From Halictus rubicundus (lineage: Eukaryota; Arthropoda; Insecta; Hymenoptera; Halictidae): a stretch of DNA of 64,000 bases. The notes under the pieces are model-generated. The model was not told the DNA's origin, ran no database searches, and saw only the letters and a list, made by a program, of their open reading frames with translations. Each line of letters begins with the position of its first letter. The first letter of the stretch is position 1. Both the position numbers and the translations under genes were made by a program. Shown here piece by piece: positions 56,646 through 64,000 of the stretch. The stretch spans positions 9,948,058 through 10,012,057 of the forward strand of contig NC_135153.1 in assembly GCF_050948215.1 (NCBI RefSeq), in the 5' to 3' direction.

Positions 56646-56974
56646 TACAGCGATTGCTCTATATATGTCGCAAAGGCGTAGACGATAAATGTCACCGGAA
56701 TTATCCCCACTACCATGGGGTATAGGGGTCAGGAAGCTAGTGAGGCCTCAGATGCCGAGGAGTGTGCAGTGTTTTCTCGATATATGTCGCAAATATCTAG
56801 CCCATAAAAGTCCTAAAACTATCCCCACTGCAGCGGAGTATACCCCGTGACGGGCTGTGAACCGGGGCCTCTAGCTGACCTTTTATACGTTCGGCGTGGA
56901 TCAAAGAATAGTACTGGGCAATATATGTCCCTGGCAAGACCCGTATTGGTGACATATATCGAGAGTTCGCTGTA
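56646..56974 (-). mobile_element. TA-flanked inverted-repeat element, composite form, reversed
   Basis: An A-type right half in reverse (TACAGCGATTGCTCTATATA to GATGCCGAGGAGTGT) is joined at about 56766 to a complete B-type element. That element starts GCAGTGTTTTCTCGATATAT and ends ATCGAGAGTTCGCTGTA. Read in reverse this is the same order and junction as at 47018. Confidence 0.85.
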
Positions 56975-57590
56975 TTAGCCTAAATTACTGGCGATTTTTC
57001 TTCTCGAATTTCTATAGCGTAAACGCGAACACCCAATATGGCGACTAGCGCGGTCTACGGCTTATGGCTGAAATAGAAAGACTGTAACTAAGTCGAGGCT
57101 TATAATCAAGGAACAGGTACGCAGTAGTCATCTTAAATTCTAATTGACCAGCTCGAAAGTTAACGAACGCATTCTTCATTGTGAATCAGCGTAATTATTT
57201 CTGCGAAGTGGTGTAGCAAACGAAAAACGCGACCACGCTGCACTCACGATAGATATACCGCGTACATTTATTTAATCTAGGGCATCGCGGAATTTTTATT
57301 AGACAGTTTAACAGCCACGCAGCAGTTTACGAAGTGGGGCTACAATTTTAGTTCCTTGGGAATTTGCTGTTAATTGAGTAAAATGAAGTTGTCTCCTGCC
57401 GATTTCTTCAGACAGAATTTCAACCTTAAGCTGTGTCCACAATGATGCGACATGGAGCGACTTTTTGTTACCTTTTGTTGCATGAAACATTAACTACAAG
57501 TGGCTCGTTGTTGCTTCAGTGTAGACCTACCTTTATACTACAAAGGACGCGACAAGTATAAATTTCCCTTTTTCCTAAGAACTTACTAAC
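56975..57590. other. spacer, nothing recognised
   Basis: AT-rich to neutral, short frames only. Confidence 0.5.
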
Positions 57591-57789
57591 TACAACGATT
57601 TCTCTATATATGTCGCCAAGGCCTGGTGGACAAAGGTCACGGAATTATCCCCACTGCCGCGGGGCTATGAAGGTCGAGAGTCCCCGGGCGCCGAGGAGTG
57701 TAAACATAACAGGGCTAGGGTATGTCTCCTGGACGATACAAGACGCTGGCAAGACCGGTGTTGTTGACATATATCGAGAATTCACTGTA
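57591..57789 (-). mobile_element. TA-flanked inverted-repeat element, A-type, reversed, full length
   Basis: TACAACGATTTCTCTATATA left and TCGAGAATTCACTGTA right. Carries CCCCACTGCCGCGGGGCTA, CCGAGGAGTGTAAACATAAC and GGACGATACAAGACGCTGGC. Confidence 0.9.
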
Positions 57790-58505
57790 CATAGAAGTTG
57801 GTTTTTGGTATCTTTGAAGACAAATTGGCACGGAATTTGTTAAAAAGACATCCGTTTCACAGCAGCTTGAAGAATTTAAACACAACTGAAGCCAAATGAA
57901 ATTTTGTCTTTTACTTTGGCACACGGCGGAGGCTATTGAAAACTCTGCAGCCCGTGTAGACGTTTGAAAACCATCGGCTGGGGGATCATGGGAAATTCTT
58001 ATTGGAGCGGTACGGTCTTCGGAGATCCATCGGCGGAATCAAAGAGAGGCGGCGAGCCAGAGGCTCTCCCGTTAGAAGCGAGTTAACCGGAGAGCCGGTG
58101 GGGTCCCAGCGTGTCTGAAAGTTCTGAAAATGTAGATCGCAGGCGCGAGCGAGTGGCCGGAACGAGTCGATGGGAAGCGAGAAAAACAAAGCCGGTCGGA
58201 ATAAGAGCGGCGGAAGAAGCGGCGCGGACGAGGAACGCGAGAGGATAGACGCGATGGATCATGAAGTGGGATGGGCTGGAGTGGAACGGATGAACGACTG
58301 GATGGATAGCGCGATGAAACCTTTGAAGGGGAGGCATGCGTACTGCTGTGGCGGCTGTTGCCGCGCCTTTTACATTTTCCGGGTTGCACGGCCATCGGAT
58401 TTTCAAACCGCGCGCAACACCCCGGTTCCCGCTTTATATGCCGGGAATTCAAACGCGACCGTGCCCATCGCCCACCGCCGACGCTGCCACCGCCTTCCTC
58501 TTCTT

Positions 58506-58558
<53 letters not shown>

Positions 58559-59038
58559 CTCCGTTTCATTTACGATTCAGCCGCGCCGCGCTGTTTTCTT
58601 CCCCGATGAAAATGGCCCGGGAACCGTTAAAGATGGCAGATTTCACCTTCCTCGCGAACCGGGATACTCCCCGGGTATGGCGAATACACATCGTCCGGAT
58701 ACGAATGGATAAAGTCGTTTTTTGATGTTCTCGGATCGCTGCAGCCCCGCATTCCCAGAATTCTAGCGGCGCACGCGAATGCACTCGCAGAGGAATCGCG
58801 TTCCTCGGTGCTTCCGTTCGGATTCTAGGCGAACCGACTGAAAATTCGGACCCCCCGGGAATATTAATCGTGCGTAGTCACCCCTGAATTTTCCTCCCCC
58901 GCAAATAATTTTAATAGGAATTACAATCGATGGTTGTGCGCATTCGACAAGATGGAACCAGGACTTGAACAGTTTTTTCTTTGCAATTTCAGCTGATACT
59001 ACCAATAATACCACCACTGCTAAACCAATTCTACGGAA
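57790..59038. other. spacer with the CT array at 58515
   Basis: Frames over 58072-58725 on both strands are repeat-driven. Nothing else recognised. Confidence 0.45.
58515..58555 (-). repeat. (CT)n microsatellite
   Basis: About 20 CT units followed by CCGTCTCCG. Confidence 0.95.
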
Positions 59039-59302
59039 TACAGTGATTTCTCTGTATATGTCGTCAAGACCTGGATGATAATCGTCGCGGAACTGTCTCC
59101 ACTACCGCGGGGTATACCCCGTGAGGGGCCGCGAAGCTCCAGAGGTCTCGGACAATGTCTCCTGGACGATACAGGACGCTGGAAAGACCCGTGTTGCTGA
59201 CATATATCGAGAATTCACTGTATCTGTAGAATATGTATCTCCTGGACGATTCTTGTCGCTGTCAAGACCCGTGTTCTTGACATATATCAAGGATTCACTG
59301 TA
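59039..59302 (-). mobile_element. TA-flanked inverted-repeat element, reversed, with its left end duplicated
   Basis: A complete reversed A-type copy (59039-59222) ends in GAATTCACTGTA. It is followed at once by a second version of the same terminal ~75 bases (CTCCTGGACGATTCTTGTCG to GGATTCACTGTA at 59302). The duplicate is slightly diverged. Confidence 0.85.
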
Positions 59303-59316
59303 GTATCTACATACAC

Positions 59317-59590
59317 TTAACCCTCGCAATTTAGAATACCAGATTTTTTACAAACAGATAGAATATTATCAAGAATTCCGTGCAATAAACTAGGTTTTAC
59401 TGTAAACGCTCGCTTGCTCCAATACGGTGTCAAATTCTTGTGCATAAATTTCATTTCGCATATTTTTGAATCTATTTCTTTGAAATCAACGTGGATTTTC
59501 TTTGGACTAGCTAGGAGCGAACTAGAGTTTAGATGACGCGCTTCTAACTGTGGGTCAAGGTGGACCCGGGTCCCACCATCGGAGGGTTAA
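59317..59590. mobile_element. TTAA-flanked element, possible piggyBac-like
   Basis: TTAACCCTCGCAATTTAG at the left and CCATCGGAGGGTTAA at the right give a short inverted terminus (TTAACCCTC) with TTAA outermost. The right 45 bases resemble 24265-24311. No coding sequence. Pairing of the two ends is inferred. Confidence 0.45.
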
Positions 59591-61034
59591 CACTTCCAAG
59601 GTGATTGTCGGAGTGTAGACGTCAGGCTCGTGTAATTTCTACACTTCAAACAAATATTTTAAACAATCAGTACGCACTTTTCACAGACAATATCTATTCA
59701 GACTTGATACAATTTTTATTCTAACATGTGCTTCTTATAAATAAGTCTATAATTTCAGTAATCCCGAGAGAAAGTGAAACCATGTTATTTTGGTTCGATA
59801 GCTCCGCGCGAAGCTAGAAAAGCGGCGTCAACAACGGCGGCCAATTAAAGAATTCAAAAAAGAAAACTGAGCAAGCCGCAAAGCGCAATCTCCTTAAAAT
59901 CGACTCGGAAACCGACGTGGGTCGGACAAGTGGCCGCGGTTCGCCGTAAATTTTTCTTCTCCCGTGCACGCGTATTTCGCTGCTCGGTAAAAAAAAGAGC
60001 TCCATTGTGGGACGAGTCCGCGTTTCCACCCTCGTGCGGTGACATGGGAAGTCAGGGGTCACGGGGTTTACCCCCGTGCACGATCCACAGTCAACACGAA
60101 CGGCATAAGCCCACCCCTGTTCCGGCCCGGTCTGTCCTGCCCGCCGCAACCCCTAACTCTACCAAGCCCCGTGTCCTCCTCACCCCCTCCTCCCCTCCCC
60201 CGTCGCCGGTGTGTGGCTGTCTCTCTGTCCTCTCTCTCTCTGGCTGGCGTGTCGGATTTCTGTTTGCGTTACCGTGTCACGCATCGAACCCCGTCGCTTC
60301 GAATTCGCCATCGCCACCCTCTCGGTCTCTACCAACCTAGCCGTCGTCCTCCCCCGCACACCCCTCCACTCCTTCCCGAAACCCTCGCGCACACTTCTAT
60401 TTCGATCGCGCCCCGCTCTCGTGTAATCTGGACCCTCTCAAGTGTGATTCCGGCTGATCCCGCCTTCGACTACGTGAATTATTAGACGGGCATTTAGGAT
60501 CGGGGGAGCGGATCGATCCGAAACCCTCTTTTTCGCCTGGGATATAGGTCCGTGAATGATGAACGGGTTGCCCGGCCCGCGATAAAACGGACCCGCTCCT
60601 GCTGGGAATTTCGAGGAATTTTGCTCGAGAAAAACGACCTCGGTTTTGCGGCCAAGTGTGCGGTGAAGGGTTGCCCGCTGTCCTTGAATGGAACAATTCG
60701 GTGACGCTGGAGCTCTACACGATTTGACGGAACCCGCCGCGTCTCGCCGCTGGATTAGCAGCTGGCCGGATGAAGTGGAATTTCGGTTAGGCCACGCGAC
60801 CGCTGATTGGTCGTCCTTAGCTCCGATAGCACCGATAACGTTAGAATGATAAAATTGCAAACGTATTCGTATTTATATCGTGGTACTGTACATATTCAGT
60901 TTGATTTATGAACTACATTCTTGTCTCTGGCTGTGTAGTCGCTAGTGTGGGTCACGCGAGAACCAGTCACCGACAGGTACGTCATGTTAGGATTAAAGAA
61001 AGCTTTTCTAGCGTTGATCAAAAAGATTCTTGAG
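59591..61034. other. spacer, nothing recognised
   Basis: C-rich at 60100-60430 with Pro/Ser/Leu frames that are compositional. Confidence 0.45.
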
Positions 61035-61231
61035 CACAGTGATTTCTTTATATATGTCGCCAAGGCTTCGATGATAAACGTCGCGGAATTATCCCTACTA
61101 CCGCCGGGTATACCCCGAAGCTCGAGAGGACTTGGGACGCCGGGGAGAGTAAACATACACGGTACGTGTCCTGGACGATACACGACGCTGGCAAGACCCG
61201 TTTTGCTGACATATATCGTGGATTCACTGTA
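61035..61231 (-). mobile_element. TA-flanked inverted-repeat element, A-type, reversed
   Basis: CACAGTGATTTCTTTATATA left (TA changed to CA) and ATATCGTGGATTCACTGTA right. Internal GATAAACGTCGCGGAATTAT, CTACTACCGCCGGGTATAC and GGACGATACACGACGCTGGC. Confidence 0.88.
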
Positions 61232-62879
61232 CTTAGGCTGAATATATGGGTCGGCAAGCACGTACGTGGAATATTAGAAATCTGTATGTTCGGGACGAGT
61301 TTCGTCGGTGGATCCCAGAAACTTCGTCGAGGAAGAGATCGTGGCATCAACGTTTTCTCTTTCTCAGCCGTTTCTGGTACTCTTCCAAGATCGTGAACCG
61401 TTTCTTGCCAGAATTGGTTTAAGAGTTCGCGACCTTTTCCTCCGCCGAATGACCCTGCCGACTGCCGTGGATCCCTCGTTTGAGCAATCTTGCCTCTCTG
61501 CCTTGGCCAGATCGAAATCCCTGCTTAATCGGCCCGGGCATCAAAATTGCATTTGTCTCACGTCGATCGGAAATTAAATCCCGAGGCTCAGCTCTGTCCT
61601 TGGAATTTTTTAGTTTATATTAACATCGTCCCATTCGTTTGTCTTTTTATTTCGAATATCTGGTCCCGCGTATATGGAATTAATAAATTTAACGTTTCCT
61701 CTCCGGTTGTACAAAAGCCCGCACGAAAATTTATAATCGTATCACGATGAATTTTTAAATATTTTCAAACTTTTGTTTATTTTGCCGTCGTCCTGCCATT
61801 ATTTATTTTCTTCCCACTATATACACAGATCAAGCTAGACATCCAATATTTTTATTCCGCAAAGTTTACAAACTTCATCGGTTCAATAAAAAAAAAAAAA
61901 AAAGTGAAACCGTGACTGCGACACATATGTGACACGCCGGTCTACCACGTGAACTGGGACATCACCAATTGCAACGCGCAATGGAGGTTAAGGGTGTCCA
62001 GATAATATTTTCCATCGTTTTTAGCGGTGAATAAATTTAACGAGTCGCGGTAACGCTAATTATGTTAAAGAAAAGCCCGGTATGTAGCAAATTATTTATT
62101 TGTCCAACAACTTGTTTGGATCGATTTGATTTGAGTTAAAGTTTCAGGTGTACCTCGAAACAATTTCGCTTATTTTCATGATTATAATAGTATTTTTTAG
62201 CACTTATACACCTGCCGAGGCAGATAAACTTCAAAAAATCAAATGGTCTTTGTTCAAGAAACAGATACGGGCCAAAATCGATTATTTCTACAGCACTCGT
62301 GTCCAGTTTTATTTTTCAATATCAGGGGGACCCATAAGTAATCAATTAATTTGACCTTCAATACATCTCCATAAACATCGCAAATTTTCTTTGTTGTTAC
62401 CGTTGCATTGAACCCCGCATGAAAATGAAAAAAGTATGCAATGACGAACATGATCCTCGGAAGGTACGGACGCCGCCTTTTAATTACAGGGTTGTAAAAA
62501 GAAATTATACTTTATAGAATATTTTGAACACAGGCTGCTTTGCAAATAATTGATTACTTATGGGTACCCCTAATATATAGGCTGCCATTTCTGTATAAAA
62601 CACAGTAGAACAAGAAACGTCAGAACAACATTTTGTTCTCCACAATTTTGCTGTAGAACGAAAATCGACTCGAGCCGCGCGAGGGCAGCGAGAATTCGAG
62701 CGTCGAGAAATTTCGAAACGGGGATGTTCGGCGTGCGTTCGTCAGCCTCGAAAAGTTCTCGCAGCACCGCATGGTGCCACTCGAGCGTAAAAAAGGAAGT
62801 GGAGTTTCAGCTCCATTGGGTTCGGCGTATCGGCCGAAATCAGTACGAAAACGCTACCGGATTCGGTAGCAGTTAGCCG
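61232..62879. other. AT-rich spacer, nothing recognised
   Basis: An A run lies at about 61888-61902. A GACACATATGTGACACGCC word near 61919 recalls the palindrome at 38600. No gene seen. Confidence 0.4.
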
Positions 62880-64000
62880 CGGCGCGATCCCCCCGTCGGT
62901 GATTCCACATATTCGTTTTTGTCTTTTTCACCTTTTTCTTTGTTCCTTTTGTTTTTTTGGCCGGCGAGTCGTCCGGCTCGGCCGCGGTTCTATCGTGTAC
63001 TTTTTAGCGCTGATCTTTACGGGATAGCCAGCAGTCCGCGTCCCGCTCCCCACCCCGTGGCGGCTCTCTGCACGCGCTACCTCTTTCTTCGTTCCCGTTC
63101 TGGACCCCTGGTGGCTCTGTCTCGCTTTCGGCGACGTCTCTCTCGCTCCACCGTCCGGTATAATGCGCGCCGGCGGTAAGCCGGCTGGCAGCTGCCTTCC
63201 GTGCAACCAACAAGCCCGGTCTGGCCCGTTCCACGGTTCTCCATGCATGGAATCTCCGGAGATTCCTCCTCCCCCTGCTCCTGCTCCTCAATCTCACCCT
63301 TACTCTTCCCACCGTTGACTCCAACACCGCGCGATCGGGCCGGGTATACCTCCTCGTCCCACGCGTTCGCTTCTCTCTCTCTCTCTCTCGCTCTCTTTCT
63401 CTCTCTCTCTATCTCGCTCTCCTGCTCCCGCCGGCGTGTAGCCTCGCGTTCTCTCTCCAGCCCGTGCACGGGTCCCACACCGTATCTCTGCTGGCTTCCA
63501 GTTTGACGCAGACTCGGTCTCCGTCGGTCTCATTGGCCGCGCGCCTCTATCCGTCCTTCTCCTCCCCCCGTGGCTCTCTCGGGCACCGCAGGCGACTTTG
63601 ACCCGCCACGAGGGAACGGGACAGCCGGTACGGGCGGAAGAGCGAGAGGGACAAGCTCTCTCGGGCTCGGGCTCGGGCTCGGGCTCAGGCTCGGGAGAGG
63701 GAGAGGGAATCACAGGATGCCGAAGTTTTGTCCGGAACGTGGACGGGACAACTATTGCCCGAATCCTGTCCCGCTCCGGGCTCAGGGGTCCCGTTTGAAG
63801 CCGTGGCTCAGGGAAGACTTGCAAGGCTTCGAGTCAGATATGAATCTTTGTGCCCGGAGGGCGGCCCGCGCTCGACGGTTAACTGCAGGGGGCATCCATC
63901 CTTCGGCCCGGGGGAGGGCGAGAGACGGCGACGACGACGGAGGAGCCTGCGTAATAATTTATTCGGTTTAGTTTCGCTGTCGGGACTCTTCGACGGCGGA
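62880..64000. promoter_or_regulatory. CpG-rich block at the right edge of the window
   Basis: CpG-rich DNA with a CT array at 63370-63415 and a hexamer array of GGGCTC type at 63658-63697. All open frames are overlapping and low complexity. The block continues past the window, so whether it marks a promoter or exon cannot be judged. Confidence 0.2.
63658..63697 (+). repeat. (GGGCTC)n hexamer array
   Basis: Six units, one with CAGGCTC variation, ending in GGGAGAGG repeats. It gives Gly-Ser or Pro-Glu repeats in the frames through it. Confidence 0.9.

Noticed and set aside
1..61231. CRISPR-like reading of the evenly related short repeats
   Set aside because: Copies are kilobases apart, in both orientations, with terminal inverted repeats and TA flanks. 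They are transposon-like, not an array.

Overview
The window looks like nuclear DNA of an insect, most likely a hymenopteran and possibly a bee. The evidence is one convincing spliced metazoan gene exon, long non-coding stretches, CpG-rich islands with long GA/CT microsatellites, and many short terminal-inverted-repeat transposon remnants. There are no bacterial operons, no rRNA or tRNA that I could recognise, and no transposase or reverse-transcriptase reading frame. The order-level assignment is inference.

Only one protein-coding segment is well supported: a plus-strand exon at 22159-23548. It has a clear acceptor, a 5' untranslated part with short upstream ORFs, a start codon at 22472, and a textbook donor after 359 codons. 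The last ~96 residues match the conserved N-terminal module of nucleolar protein 4 (NOL4/NOL4L). The preceding 263 residues are a serine/asparagine-rich, low-complexity extension. I could not find the following NOL4 exons in the 40 kb downstream, so the rest of the gene probably lies beyond the window. Most of the window is then upstream or intronic sequence of this gene. The CpG-rich blocks at 6.2-7.2, 8.4-12.3, 15.6-16.8, 28.9-32.2, 39.1-41.4, 48.8-52.4, 55.2-56.2 and 62.9-64.0 kb are candidate promoters, alternative first exons or regulatory islands. They carry many long but compositionally driven open frames that I do not believe are genes.

Layout. 0-1.4 kb: two copies of a short TA-flanked inverted-repeat element. 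2.7-3.3 kb: an 80-bp tandem repeat. 6-12.3 kb: CpG-rich and polypurine-rich putative promoter region. 13.4-20 kb: six copies of the TA-flanked element, one piggyBac-like TTAA element, and a repeated motif (three copies) containing a CTCF-like core. 22.2-23.5 kb: the NOL4-like exon. 24-28.7 kb: further inverted-repeat elements in the presumed intron. 29-32 kb: CpG-rich island with microsatellites and a guanine-rich quadruplex candidate. 32-38.8 kb: more elements, several with TTAA ends, and a CG/GA tract. 39-41 kb: CpG-rich island. 43.8-47.3 kb: clustered and rearranged elements. 49-52 kb: the largest GA array, pentamer arrays and a weak candidate coding segment. 53-61.3 kb: seven more element copies. 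62.9-64 kb: a CpG-rich edge.

The most striking feature is the density of one non-autonomous, TA-flanked inverted-repeat family. I count 23 loci in 64 kb, in both orientations. They include a composite form with one left and two right ends that occurs at three separate places, plus head-to-head and end-duplicated forms. At least four further families with TTAA-type ends occur.
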